A stretch of DNA of 64,000 bases from Gemmatimonadota bacterium (GCA_015664885.1 DQPL01000064.1:1-64000), one strand, 5' to 3'; shown: positions 35,662 to 44,619, counted from the stretch's first letter. Program-made: numbers and translations. Notes: generated from the sequence alone by a model not told the origin.

Positions 35662-37058
35662 CAGGCCTCCGCCGGAGCCGTAGGTGTGTCCGCACCGAAG
35701 TCCTGCTCGAGCGCGGGCAGGATGCCCTCCAGCGCGACGCCACGGGACGCCTTCAGCAGCACGACTTCGTCCCCCTCGAGGCGCTCGCGCAGGGCGGGAT
35801 AGGCGCTCTGCCAGTCGTCGGCGCGCAACACGCGGTCGGCGGCCGTGGTAGCCGCGGTGGTGGCAGCAAAGGCGCCGGTCGCGACGATGAGGTCGATGTC
35901 GAGTGAGAGAGCGAGCCTGAGCATTTCTTCGTGGAGCCGCGCCCCGGCCTCGCCCAACTCCAGCATAGTGCCGAGCACGGCGACGGTCCGGGATGCGGTG
36001 GACTGGCCTTGCAGCAGGTCGAGCGCTGCCCGAACGCTCTGCGGGTTGGCGTTGTAGCAGTCGACGACCACCGTCAGACCCCCAATCCGACGGACCTCGC
36101 CGCGCAGCGCTCCGGGCTCGGCGCTCGAGATGCCGCGCACCGCATCCTTCGCGTCGACGCCAAGCAGCTCCGCAATCGCGAGGGCGATCATGGCGTTCGC
36201 GACCGAATGGCGTCCGGGCAACGCGAGCGTGACGCTCTCGCCATGCCAGTGGAAGCGGTGGCCTCCCAATACATGCGATTCGACGTGTTCAGGCCGAAGC
36301 GCCGGGTCGGCGCGCTCACCCCAACCCGCAACCCGCAGCGAGGGGCAAATTGCACGCGCGCCCTCGACCAGCGCAGCCGGATCGTCGCCAACCAAGCAGG
36401 TACCACGGCCAGCGACCGCGCGCAGCAGATCGAGCTTCTCGGTCAGCACGCCGTCCAACGAACCGAGCTTCTCCAGGTGGCTCTCGCCGACCGTCGTAAC
36501 AACGCCGATATCCGGCTGGGCGATCGCCGCAAGCGTCGCGATTTCGCCGGGTTCATTGCTGCCGAGCTCGAGAATCACCACCTCCGCCTCACTCGGCGTC
36601 GCCAGCAGCGTGAGCGGCATGCCGATGCGGTTGTTGAAGTTGCCGGAAGTCGCATGAACCCGGCGCGCGCCATCGATCGCGACGCGGGCCAGGTCCTTTG
36701 TGCCCGTCTTGCCAGAGGACCCGGTGATTGCGACGACCGGAACATCGAGCGCCCGGCGCCGGTACGCGGCCAGGGCGCCGAGCGCGACCAGCGTGTCTTC
36801 GACCGAGTACAGATGCTCGGGCGCCTCGACCGTGACCGAGCGGGACACGACGGCGCCAATGGCACCACCCGCGAGCGCGTCGACAACGAAGTCATGACCG
36901 TCGAAATGCTCACCGGTCAGCGCGACGTAGAGGTCTCCTTCGGCAATAGAACGCGAGTCGGTTGAGACGCCGGAGTAGGCGACTCCATCGTCGGCCCGCT
37001 CTGCGCGTAGGCCGAGTGCTTCGCGCACTGAGCGGTCGGTCCAAGCGAAGCGGCTCAT
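35661..37058 (-). CDS. murF: UDP-N-acetylmuramoyl-tripeptide--D-alanyl-D-alanine ligase
   Basis: Adds D-Ala-D-Ala to complete the muramyl pentapeptide. I start at ATG 37058 (MSRFAWTDRSVREAL), which overlaps the murE stop (ATGA), giving 465 aa; the track start adds 8 residues. Motifs: GVSTDSRSIAEGDLYVAL, ITGSSGKTGTKDL (ATP loop), NFNNRIGMPLTLL, ELGSNEPGEIATL and DCYNANPQSVRAAL. No ddl gene lies in this window, so the dipeptide is supplied from elsewhere. Confidence 0.96.
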   Translation of the reverse strand: MSRFAWTDRSVREALGLRAERADDGVAYSGVSTDSRSIAEGDLYVALTGEHFDGHDFVVDALAGGAIGAVVSRSVTVEAPEHLYSVEDTLVALGALAAYRRRALDVPVVAITGSSGKTGTKDLARVAIDGARRVHATSGNFNNRIGMPLTLLATPSEAEVVILELGSNEPGEIATLAAIAQPDIGVVTTVGESHLEKLGSLDGVLTEKLDLLRAVAGRGTCLVGDDPAALVEGARAICPSLRVAGWGERADPALRPEHVESHVLGGHRFHWHGESVTLALPGRHSVANAMIALAIAELLGVDAKDAVRGISSAEPGALRGEVRRIGGLTVVVDCYNANPQSVRAALDLLQGQSTASRTVAVLGTMLELGEAGARLHEEMLRLALSLDIDLIVATGAFAATTAATTAADRVLRADDWQSAYPALRERLEGDEVVLLKASRGVALEGILPALEQDFGADTPTAPAEA

Positions 37059-38530
37059 GCGACGCCCAACTCCTCGAGGCACTCTCGCACGACGACCCTC
37101 TCGTCGAACGGGACGGCCTCGGTCCCGAGCTCCTGGTACCTCTCGTGCCCTTTTCCAGCGAGCAGGACCGTATCACCGGCCTCCGCCGTTTCGAGGGCAA
37201 AACGAATCGCTGCCCGTCGGTCAGCGAAGCGCTCGTATGCGCCTTCGGCCAGCCCCTCGGCGAGATCGTCGAGAATTCGCTCAGGATCTTCGGTCCGCGG
37301 ATTGTCCGACGTCAGCACGATTACGTCGGCGGCGCGCGCAACGGCCTGTGCCATCGGACGACGCTTGGCGACGTCACGGTCGCCGCCGGCGCCGAAGACG
37401 ACGATGAGGCGTCCGGTCGTGAGCGGGCGCACCGCTGAGAGTGCGCCGTCTAATGCGTCCGGAGTATGAGCGAAGTCGATGAGTACCGAGAAGGGCTCCG
37501 TCATCAACGTCTCGAGGCGACCCGAGACCTGCGGGACCGTATCGAGTCCGGCGGCTATCTCGTCGATGGTGAGCCCACCGGCCGCACCAACCGCTGCGGC
37601 CGCAAGCGCATTTTCGATATTGAAGCGAGCGAGCAAAGGCAGGCGCACCTCACGCCGGCTCTCATCGATCACGAGCGTAAACTTGGACCCGCGGGGCCCG
37701 AGTCGAATCGCCTCCGCCCTCACGTCGGCCTCGGCGTCCAACGCGAAGGTGCGCAGCAGGCGACCCCCGGTTTCGAGCTTCTCCCACGCGGGATCGTCGC
37801 GGTTGACGACCAGGGTCCCGTCCGGTGCCACGAGCTCCACCAGACGCGCCTTGGCGCCGAAATACTCCGCCATGTCCTTGTGGTAATCGAGGTGGTCCTG
37901 CGTGAGGTTGGTGAAGACACCGACATCGAGTTCGACGCCGTCGAGCCGATGCTGTTCGAGTGCATGTGAGGAGGCTTCCATGACGACGGCCTCGACGCCT
38001 CCGTTGGCGAGCTTCCAAAGCCACACGGCGACCTGAACCGGACCGGGCGTGGAGAGGCCTTCGGTGTCCGGCCACACGCCCTCGGCATCGACGACCCCCA
38101 GCGTACCGATGGCGGCGGCAAGTCCCCGGCTCGCCATCAGATGGCGCACCAGCAGCGCGGTGGTCGTCTTTCCGTTCGTGCCTGTGACGCCGACCATGAA
38201 CATGGCTTCGTCGGCAGAGCCGGTGACCGCTCGCGCCACCAACGCCGCAGCACGACGGCCGTCGGCCACCACGAGCTGAGGGACGTCTGCGTCCACCGGG
38301 CGCTCCACCATGACTGCCACGGCCCCGTTAGCAACTGCTTCGGCCACGAAGTCGTGCGCGTCCGCGGTGGCTCCCTTCCATGCGAGGAACAGATCGCCGG
38401 GCTGGACCTCACGGGAGTCTTGGCATACTCCCAAAACGGTGACGTCCCCCGGGCCGCGCAGCTCCCGAAAGAGGCCGACCGACCGGAGGACATCGCCTAC
38501 CGCGTCTAATGTCCGCGCGGGCTTAATCAT
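37055..38530 (-). CDS. murE: UDP-N-acetylmuramoyl-tripeptide synthetase (meso-diaminopimelate type)
   Basis: Adds the third stem residue. The 491-aa protein has GVCQDSREVQPGDLFLAW, GVTGTNGKTTTALLV, EASSHALEQHRL, TNLTQDHLDYH, DFAHTPDALDGALSA and SDNPRTEDP. The DNPR motif marks meso-diaminopimelate-adding enzymes, so the wall should be the Gram-negative A1-gamma type. The ATG at 38530 has AAGGAGG upstream inside the ftsI end; the TTG at 38533 used by the track is too close to that site. Confidence 0.96.
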   Translation of the reverse strand: MIKPARTLDAVGDVLRSVGLFRELRGPGDVTVLGVCQDSREVQPGDLFLAWKGATADAHDFVAEAVANGAVAVMVERPVDADVPQLVVADGRRAAALVARAVTGSADEAMFMVGVTGTNGKTTTALLVRHLMASRGLAAAIGTLGVVDAEGVWPDTEGLSTPGPVQVAVWLWKLANGGVEAVVMEASSHALEQHRLDGVELDVGVFTNLTQDHLDYHKDMAEYFGAKARLVELVAPDGTLVVNRDDPAWEKLETGGRLLRTFALDAEADVRAEAIRLGPRGSKFTLVIDESRREVRLPLLARFNIENALAAAAVGAAGGLTIDEIAAGLDTVPQVSGRLETLMTEPFSVLIDFAHTPDALDGALSAVRPLTTGRLIVVFGAGGDRDVAKRRPMAQAVARAADVIVLTSDNPRTEDPERILDDLAEGLAEGAYERFADRRAAIRFALETAEAGDTVLLAGKGHERYQELGTEAVPFDERVVVRECLEELGVA

Positions 38531-40517
38531 CAATCCTCCTTCGCACTTTCAGCCGGATCGTGTCGCCCCGAAGTACGTGAGTGCCCGCCGCGGGCTCGGT
38601 CCCGAGGATCTCTCCGGGCCGCGCGCGAGAGACCCTCAAGCCCAACGCGTGTAGCCGGCGGACCGCAACCCGTGAAGGGAGGCCGGAGACGTCCGGGATC
38701 GGCACCACGGACCCCAATCGGGGCGACTCGTCCGTGGGGAGCCCCACTGGGAAGGCCATGTCCTTCGCCGACGACACAGGCGCGGTAATCGGCACCGACG
38801 CGAAAAGGGCAGCTGGTCGCGCCACCGGAGTGGTCGACACCCGTGTCGCGTTCAGCAACGCGGCGCGGTCGAGGGGTGTCGCTCGTGCTGCCAGGGCAGC
38901 CTCCATCGTGGCACGTGTTACAGGCGCCGCCACAGCGCCACCGTAGTATGCGCCCTCGGGGCGATCGAGCTTCACGAAGACCACGAGCTGCGGGGCCTCC
39001 GCAGGGAAGTAGCCCACGAAGGACGAGAAGTAGGCCCCGGCCTCGTAACCGACGTCGGCAGAGTAGAGACGACTCGTCCCGCTCTTGCCCGCTACACGGA
39101 AAGAGCCCAGGCGCGCCGACTTTCCGGTTCCGTCTTCTACCACGTCCTCGAGCACACGGCTCACGGAGCTGGCGACTCGAGGGGAGATGACCTGGCGAAT
39201 CACGCGCGGCTCGAATCGCTCGAGCACTGTGCCGTCGCTGTTACGGATTTCACGGACCAGGCGGGGCTGCATGAGCCGGCCGCCGTTCGCCAACGCGCCG
39301 TACGCCATCGCCATCTGTAGCGACGTTACCGAGACTTCGTACCCGATCGCGAGTGACGCCGGAGATTGTCCTGTCCACAGGTCGGGCCGACGCAGCGTGC
39401 CGCGGACTTCACCCGGAATCTCGATGCCAGTCAGACCACCGAAGCCGAAGTCGCGCAGGTTCTCATACTGTTGCGCGCGTGTCATGGGCTGGGCGGCTTG
39501 CGCGATCCCCACGTTGGAGGAGACACGCAGCGCGTCGGCGACGGTCATGCGGCCCTGGTGATGCCGCGTGATCGTGCGACCCGCGAAGGTCCAGTCCCCA
39601 TCCGCAACGTCGATGGTGTCGTCCAGCGCAATAATGTCGTGCTTGAGGAGGCCCGCCACCGTGAACGGCTTGAGCGTAGAACCGGGCTCGAACGGCGTAT
39701 TGATCGCCGAGAGCGACGCGAACCGGCCGTCGAGGATCGATACGAACGCCAGGACCTCACCCGTATGCGGATCGGTGATGAGTACGTCCCCGCCACGAGC
39801 TTCCGTTCGCTCGATCGCTTCCTTGAGAGCCTCGAGCGCGATCTCTTGCAGATCCATATCGAGCGTGAGCACGACCTCGCCGCCGGGACGCGGCGGTTCG
39901 ACGAGAATGCGCTCGCCGGGGATCTCACGGCCAACGTTGTCCCGCGCCACGACGACCTGGCCGGGGTGACCGCTCAGCAGTTCCTGGAACGCCTGCTCCA
40001 CACCCCCGCTACCAGTGTTGTCGCGGACCAGGCCCAGCACACCGTCTGAGAGGTCTCCGAGCGGGTGATAGCGCTGAAGCTCGCGCGTGACATGAATCCC
40101 ACGGACACCGTTCAGCTGCTGTCGTACCGCGGGCGGGTACCGGCCCGGAACCACGCTCCAGCGCCTTTCGGGACTCGTCAACTGTGTCGCCAAAAGGGAT
40201 GAGATCCCGAGCGCGTCGCTTAGGAGGGAGCGCGCCGCTTCCACGTTGATGAGCTCGTTCGGAGCGATGCCGACGCTGAAGCGCTCGCGCGACACCGCGA
40301 GCGGCGTGCCGTCCCGGTCCAGCACGCTTCCGCGCGCCGCGACGATCTCCTCGTCCCTTCGGTGTTGGGCCTCTGCGACCGCGCGCCACTGCTGCGACTG
40401 TACAACCTGGATCTGGACCGCGCGCACGCAAATGATCGCGGCCGCAGTGAGCCAGGCGCCAAGCAGAACTCTTCGCCGCCAAGGACGGGGCCGCGCTACC
40501 GGGTCTTTCGGAGTCAT
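38523..40517 (-). CDS. ftsI: Septal peptidoglycan transpeptidase FtsI (PBP3) with PASTA domain
   Basis: Class B penicillin-binding protein cross-linking septal wall. Real start ATG 40517 overlaps the ftsL stop by 4 bp; the track extends 108 codons too far upstream. The 664-aa protein has one N-terminal helix (about 17-34), a pedestal domain (ARGSVLDRDG at 61-70), then the transpeptidase: STLK (Ser 280), SSN (333-335) and KSGT (478-481). A PASTA-like domain follows (about 595-660, PDVSGLPSRVAVRRLHALGL). PASTA on the septal transpeptidase is common in Gram-positives and some other phyla rather than in Proteobacteria. Confidence 0.96.
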   Translation of the reverse strand: MTPKDPVARPRPWRRRVLLGAWLTAAAIICVRAVQIQVVQSQQWRAVAEAQHRRDEEIVAARGSVLDRDGTPLAVSRERFSVGIAPNELINVEAARSLLSDALGISSLLATQLTSPERRWSVVPGRYPPAVRQQLNGVRGIHVTRELQRYHPLGDLSDGVLGLVRDNTGSGGVEQAFQELLSGHPGQVVVARDNVGREIPGERILVEPPRPGGEVVLTLDMDLQEIALEALKEAIERTEARGGDVLITDPHTGEVLAFVSILDGRFASLSAINTPFEPGSTLKPFTVAGLLKHDIIALDDTIDVADGDWTFAGRTITRHHQGRMTVADALRVSSNVGIAQAAQPMTRAQQYENLRDFGFGGLTGIEIPGEVRGTLRRPDLWTGQSPASLAIGYEVSVTSLQMAMAYGALANGGRLMQPRLVREIRNSDGTVLERFEPRVIRQVISPRVASSVSRVLEDVVEDGTGKSARLGSFRVAGKSGTSRLYSADVGYEAGAYFSSFVGYFPAEAPQLVVFVKLDRPEGAYYGGAVAAPVTRATMEAALAARATPLDRAALLNATRVSTTPVARPAALFASVPITAPVSSAKDMAFPVGLPTDESPRLGSVVPIPDVSGLPSRVAVRRLHALGLRVSRARPGEILGTEPAAGTHVLRGDTIRLKVRRRIDD

Positions 40518-40798
40518 GGCCTCGACACTCCCGAAAGCGTAACCAGCTCTGCTCCTTCGGGGACGTGCATTCCAAGGCGGTCCCGCGCCTCGGGCACCAC
40601 TCGTGCGCGCGACTCCAGCACCATGACGTCGCGCTCCAGTTCGGCCCGCTCCGCCGAGGCCACCGAGACCTGTCGGTGTAGGTCGTCGAGCACAGCGAGT
40701 GATTCCAATGCCCGGCTCTGGCGCCAGGTTACCATCCCGAGCGCACCGAGCAGGACAGCGAAGACCACCGCGCCGCGTCCAAGCATGCCCGGTTCCAT
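40514..40798 (-). CDS. ftsL: Cell division protein FtsL
   Basis: Small bitopic protein of the FtsQLB complex that activates FtsWI. The 94-aa protein has one helix (GAVVFAVLLGALGMVTW) followed by a leucine-heptad coiled coil (LESLAVLDDLHRQVSVASAERAELERDVMVLES) and the conserved ARDRLGMHVPEGAELVTL end. Identification rests on this layout and on its place between rsmH and ftsI, since FtsL diverges quickly. TGATG overlap with rsmH. Confidence 0.85.
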   Translation of the reverse strand: MEPGMLGRGAVVFAVLLGALGMVTWRQSRALESLAVLDDLHRQVSVASAERAELERDVMVLESRARVVPEARDRLGMHVPEGAELVTLSGVSRP

Positions 40799-41727
40799 CA
40801 GGCGGCCCTCCGCCAGGCCCGCAGTCGAGCGCTGCGCGCACGCGGGTTCCGGCCGATCTCGTCTTCGTCCGGACGTATAGGCTTGCGCGTGAGCGTCTTA
40901 CCCAAGGGCACGCCTCGGCAGGTGCAAAGCGGGAGCTCTGGCGGGCAGATACACGCCTTGCTCCACTCGCGGAACGCGTTCTTGACGACGCGGTCCTCGA
41001 GTGAGTGGTAGGCGATCACGACCAAGATGCCTCGATCGTTCAACGCCTCCCGAATGGCAGGTAGTCCCATTTCCAACGACTCCAACTCTTCGTTTACGGC
41101 GATCCTGACGGCCTGGAAAATCCGGGCTTTGTCCCTCTGCGAGGGCGAGCGCCGCAGCGTCACGGACAGCGCCGCGACCAGATCGTCACTCGTCTCTAGG
41201 GGAGCAGACGCGCGTCGCTTCAGAATCTCTCGCGCCAGTCGCCGTGCCTTGGGCTCCTCGCCGTAGTCACGGAAGACCGACGCGAGTCGGTCCTCGCTGG
41301 CCGTAGCCAGCAACAGAGCGGCGTCGCTGCTCTCCGTGGTATCCATTCGCATATCCAGTGCCAAACCGCGCCGGAAGGCGAATCCCCGGCCTTCCTCGTC
41401 GAGCTGATGAGAACTCACGCCCAGGTCGAGTAGGGCACCGTCCAGGCCACGGTCGCGGATCTCGACGTCCGTCAGCGCGCGGTCGAAGCGGCGATGCAGG
41501 AAGCGCACTCTTTCGCTGTACTCGCCGAGCGCTACGCGAGCCTCTGCGAGAGCATCGGGATCCCGGTCCACGGCCAGAACTCGGCAGCCCCCGCAATGCT
41601 CGAGGATCCGCCGCGCATGCCCTCCCCCACCGACCGTAGCATCCAGGTAGAGCCGCTCCCCCTCGGGGTTGAGCAGTCCCACTACTGCATCGCAGAGCAC
41701 CGGCTCATGGTAGTCGAAGCCGGTCAT
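40798..41727 (-). CDS. rsmH: 16S rRNA (cytosine(1402)-N(4))-methyltransferase RsmH
   Basis: SAM-dependent methyltransferase (MraW) acting on C1402 of 16S rRNA. The ATG at 41727 (MTGFDYHEPVLCDAVVGLL) overlaps the mraZ stop by 4 bp and gives 309 aa; the track ORF runs upstream into mraZ. Motifs: YLDATVGGGGHARRIL (SAM), LDLGVSSHQLDEEGRGFAFR, KARIFQAVRIAVNEEL, and VIAYHSLEDRVVKNAFR. The C-terminal CICPPELPLCTC is typical. Confidence 0.96.
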   Translation of the reverse strand: MTGFDYHEPVLCDAVVGLLNPEGERLYLDATVGGGGHARRILEHCGGCRVLAVDRDPDALAEARVALGEYSERVRFLHRRFDRALTDVEIRDRGLDGALLDLGVSSHQLDEEGRGFAFRRGLALDMRMDTTESSDAALLLATASEDRLASVFRDYGEEPKARRLAREILKRRASAPLETSDDLVAALSVTLRRSPSQRDKARIFQAVRIAVNEELESLEMGLPAIREALNDRGILVVIAYHSLEDRVVKNAFREWSKACICPPELPLCTCRGVPLGKTLTRKPIRPDEDEIGRNPRARSARLRAWRRAA

Positions 41728-42155
41728 CCGAAGAGCCTGTGCGCAAAATGTTCGAGGTCGCCCGCGTCTACGTGGACGGCCTCCGCATACGTCGAGGGGT
41801 TCCAAAGCTCCACTCGGTCGAGGTTGCCGCTGAGCAGTACCGTGCCCGAGAGCCCCGCCGCCGCCTGGAGTCCGGCAGGCACGAGGATCCGCCCTTGTTT
41901 GTCCGGCGCGACCTCTACCGCGTTGGAAACGATTGATCTGACCTGGTTCCAGGCCTGCGCATCGTTTCGTCGGTATTCGAGAAGCCGCTCCTGCACGCTT
42001 ACCCACTTGGAATCTGGGAAGAGCGTCAGGTACGGCTTCTCCCACTGCAGGAGCACGAAGCGGCCCGAGTCAGCCTCTCGGCGAAACGCCGAGGGGAGGC
42101 TGACCCGCCCCTTCTCGTCCATCTGATGCTCGTACTGCCCGACGAATCCGTTCAC
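41724..42155 (-). CDS. mraZ: Transcriptional regulator MraZ
   Basis: First gene of the dcw cluster; a double AbrB-like DNA-binding protein that controls its own operon in E. coli. The 143-aa protein has GQYEHQMDEKGRVSLPSAFR and the second repeat VEVAPDKQGRILVPAGL, each with the D-x-K/Q-G-R core. I prefer GTG 42155, 8 bp after AAGGA; TTG 42158 (track) is also possible. Putative MraZ boxes lie at 42179-42202. Confidence 0.94.
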   Translation of the reverse strand: MNGFVGQYEHQMDEKGRVSLPSAFRREADSGRFVLLQWEKPYLTLFPDSKWVSVQERLLEYRRNDAQAWNQVRSIVSNAVEVAPDKQGRILVPAGLQAAAGLSGTVLLSGNLDRVELWNPSTYAEAVHVDAGDLEHFAHRLFG

Positions 42156-42178
42156 CAACCGTCCTTCGTGGTGAGAAG

Positions 42179-42202
42179 TGGGATAAAGTGGGATACTATG
42201 GT
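42179..42202 (+). promoter_or_regulatory. Putative MraZ operator: TGGG repeats with 10-bp period
   Basis: TGGG at 42179, TGGG at 42189 and TGGT at 42199 stand exactly 10 bp apart (TGGGATAAAGTGGGATACTA). The E. coli MraZ site consists of TGGG-type direct repeats with 5-nt spacers, the same period, located between promoter and gene. Here the repeats read on the plus strand, opposite to mraZ, and lie in the 5' untranslated region just after the predicted start of transcription. Confidence 0.65.
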
Positions 42203-42205
42203 GTC

Positions 42206-42235
42206 AGTATACGCCCCGGTGGTGCGGGGCGTCAA
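42206..42235 (-). promoter_or_regulatory. Predicted housekeeping promoter of the dcw cluster
   Basis: On the minus strand TTGACG (42235-42230) and TATACT (42211-42206) are separated by 18 bp, close to the sigma70 consensus. The spacer contains a perfect 7-bp inverted repeat, CGCCCCG-N6-CGGGGCG (42212-42231), which could be an operator. Transcription would begin near 42199, at the first MraZ repeat. Confidence 0.7.
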
Positions 42236-42448
42236 GGGTGTTTTATTACAAACTTTTGAGGTCGCGAGGCGGTGCCGAATAGAGCGAATGCCCACTCAGG
42301 ACAGGCACGATCACCGAATCAGCCAAAAACACACTTTTTTGATTTTCCGAACGAAACCCGAAGGTGCCACGCAAGGTGGTGGGTCGAAGTGGGAGCGATT
42401 AGGGCCAGCGGCCGGCGAGGGAGGGAGAGGCTCGAGCCCGGATGTGTC
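42236..42448. other. Intergenic stretch upstream of the dcw promoter
   Basis: This is the larger part of the 365-bp gap 42156-42520. It contains AT-rich patches (TTTTATTACAAACTTTTGAGG, CACTTTTTTGATTTTCCG) that are unusual in this GC-rich sequence and could act as an UP-element or curved DNA for the dcw promoter. Small ORFs across it (for example 42126-42518 plus) show no protein-like sequence. I see nothing else. Confidence 0.5.
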
Positions 42449-42484
42449 AAAAAAAAGCGCCCCGGGGCCGAAGCCCCGGGGCGC
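42449..42484 (-). terminator. Strong intrinsic terminator of the TPR gene
   Basis: On the minus strand GCGCCCCGGGGC-TTCG-GCCCCGGGGCGC forms a perfect 12-bp stem capped by a UUCG tetraloop and is followed by eight T. It lies 37 bp after the TPR gene stop and insulates the dcw promoter from read-through. Confidence 0.93.
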
Positions 42485-42520
42485 TCAAGCCCGGCAGTTG
42501 CCGCTATGCGACCCGTGAGG

Positions 42521-44260
42521 TCAGCGACCTCGTTTGATGATCGCGTCCTGAATCTCCACGTAGGTGTTCGCATTGGCGAGCAGCTCGCTGAGATTCACGT
42601 TCACCGACGCCGGGTAGGCCCCAGATTGGTTGAACAGGTTGATCGCCGCCTGGAACTGCGGCAGAGTAGCCTGCGCAGTGGGCAGCGTCTGCGGCGCCTG
42701 CTCCAACACGGCCGCCTGGTACACGCTGAAGCCGTGCCAGAAGTTGAGCTGGCTGACCATCGCTTCACTGAGGTCGGGCAGCTCCTTGGCCGCCGCCATC
42801 CCCGCGATCGCGTACTGATAGTTCTTTTCTTGGTAACCCCTTTGGTACGCGTCAGCGAAGATCATGCGCGCTACCTGCTCCGCACGAGCGGGGTCATCGG
42901 CAACAGCTTCCTTCAAGACCGTAACCGCATCCTCGATGCGACCGGCCTGGATCAACCAGTTGCCTTGGCGAAGCGTGGCGCTCGGATGCGAGGGGTTGAT
43001 CTCGCGGACACGATCGAGCGCTGTGATGGCTTCATCGAGTTGCTCGTTGCGCTGTAGCGCATCTGCGTAGATCGACCAAAGCACGTCTTCCTGCGCGTGA
43101 GTCTGCAGCACCCGGGCGCCGACTTCGACCGCGCTGGCGACCTCGTCCAACTGGATGTACGCCGCGATGATGTTGCGAAGATGCCCTACGGGCGTCTCTG
43201 CGCCCTTGCCCTCGAACACCTTCTCGTACGCATTAATCGCCTCTCGGTAATAGCCCTGGGCCTCCGGCGACACGCCGCCCCCATTCTGGGCATCGAGCGC
43301 CGCATTCTGCTCAGCGTCGAGAGCCGCGGAGAACGCGAAGCCACCGTACTGCTCCCAAAGGTCGATGTTCTCGGCATCGACATCGAGACCTATCTGGATG
43401 AGCTGCATGCCGCCCACCGGGTCACCCGCCCTCGCGAGGTCGTAGGCAATCCTCATGCGAACCGCTGCGTTGGCCGGGTTCAATTCGAGGTAGCGACCGT
43501 AGTACTCACGGGCGTTGTCATCGTCATCCCGAAGAGCCGACATGTATCCAGCCAACTCGAGCGCTTCCTGATGGAAGGGCTCGAGGGCCAAGACCTTCTC
43601 CATTTCCCCTAGCGATTCCGTGTAGTTGTCCTGCTCATACAGAATCCGCCCACGCAAATACCGAGTGGCGACGCCGTCGGGGTTGAGCACGAGCGCCTGG
43701 TCGCAGTTCCTAAGCGCATTCTCCCACTGCCGGCTGGCGTAGTAGTCTGCGCAGATGCCCTGGGCACGAATCTGCTGCACGTACCGGTCGAACTCGTTGA
43801 AGATGTGCTGAGCCGCAATCTCGTCGTCCTTCTCTCCCACCGTGACGTCGGAAACCGCGAACTGCTCGCTCGAGGCGATATCCCAGAAGACCACATTCTT
43901 CAGCGCCCAGGACTTGTCAGGCAACTCGTCGTACTCGGCACACAAAGCGACCTGCGCCTCGATCTGCGAAGCGAGCTGTCGCGTCAGGATACAGTTCAGG
44001 TCCTGGATCTTAGTATCAAAGCGCTTGGCTTGATCCTTGATTTCCTTTTCTTCGATCGGCTCGTGCGTCGCAAGCGTGTTGATGAGCTTGCGCAGCTCTT
44101 TCGACGCGTCCTTGCCGAAGTCATCATCCGCATCCCCCAGCGGCATGAAGTAGGGGATGAGGACGCGAAAGCGGCCCTGCGCTTGCGCATGAAGGGCCAC
44201 CGGGCCCACGACCAGGGCCACGAGGACAAGGCTGAGTGACAGCTTCAGGGGTCGCACCAT
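42521..44260 (-). CDS. Secreted TPR-repeat protein, unassigned
   Basis: A 579-aa protein with a Sec signal peptide (LSLSLVLVALVVGPVALHAQA). An N-terminal domain of about 150 residues (RFRVLIPYFMPLGDADDDFG onward) is followed by several tetratricopeptide repeats (for example NALRNCDQALVLNPDGVATRYLRG, AREYYGRYLELNPANAAVRM, AITALDRVREINPSHPSATLR). It is probably a periplasmic or outer-membrane-associated scaffold. The ribosome-binding site is GAGGAGAAC. It is a single-gene unit with its own promoter (44423-44452) and terminator. No function can be named. Confidence 0.75.
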   Translation of the reverse strand: MVRPLKLSLSLVLVALVVGPVALHAQAQGRFRVLIPYFMPLGDADDDFGKDASKELRKLINTLATHEPIEEKEIKDQAKRFDTKIQDLNCILTRQLASQIEAQVALCAEYDELPDKSWALKNVVFWDIASSEQFAVSDVTVGEKDDEIAAQHIFNEFDRYVQQIRAQGICADYYASRQWENALRNCDQALVLNPDGVATRYLRGRILYEQDNYTESLGEMEKVLALEPFHQEALELAGYMSALRDDDDNAREYYGRYLELNPANAAVRMRIAYDLARAGDPVGGMQLIQIGLDVDAENIDLWEQYGGFAFSAALDAEQNAALDAQNGGGVSPEAQGYYREAINAYEKVFEGKGAETPVGHLRNIIAAYIQLDEVASAVEVGARVLQTHAQEDVLWSIYADALQRNEQLDEAITALDRVREINPSHPSATLRQGNWLIQAGRIEDAVTVLKEAVADDPARAEQVARMIFADAYQRGYQEKNYQYAIAGMAAAKELPDLSEAMVSQLNFWHGFSVYQAAVLEQAPQTLPTAQATLPQFQAAINLFNQSGAYPASVNVNLSELLANANTYVEIQDAIIKRGR

Positions 44261-44290
44261 GCTTCGTTCTCCTCGGGGTCTCCCCCAACT

Positions 44291-44312
44291 ATTATCTGTC
44301 CATTATCTGTCC
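44291..44312. repeat. Perfect tandem repeat of 11 bp
   Basis: ATTATCTGTCC occurs twice without a gap, in the untranslated leader of the TPR gene about 30-50 bp before its start. In the transcript it reads GGACAGATAAT twice, each copy with a GGA that could pair with ribosomal RNA. Confidence 0.8.
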
Positions 44313-44422
44313 ATCGAAACGGACTCGCCCGGACCGGGACGGGACGCTCTGAACCAGAACTACTAGATGTTTCCTGGCTGGACCGCGGGTCTCCCCGAAA
44401 CCGCCAGCGCATATAGCCTGAT

Positions 44423-44452
44423 ATTTTATGCACGATGGACGCCTAGGGTCAA
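44423..44452 (-). promoter_or_regulatory. Predicted promoter of the TPR gene
   Basis: Minus strand TTGACC (44452-44447), 18-bp spacer, TAAAAT (44428-44423). Same spacer length as the dcw promoter. It predicts a leader of about 155 nt that contains the tandem repeat. The rest of the 359-bp gap 44261-44619 shows nothing I recognise. Confidence 0.6.
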
Positions 44453-44619
44453 CGCTGCCGACCCCAGCATCCCGACTCCCCGAAGCCCTGAGCGGAGAAT
44501 CAAGAACCATATACCTCTATTGTGCGCAGACCTTACATGTTCCGTGGCGATCGCGCCATAGGTATCCATTCCCAGCTAACTTTGGCGTGCGTCGAACTCC
44601 CCGGAGCCAGGAAGAACCG

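Noticed and set aside
35931-36965. 344-aa plus-strand ORF opposite murF
   Set aside because: Shadow ORF; murF frame is complete.
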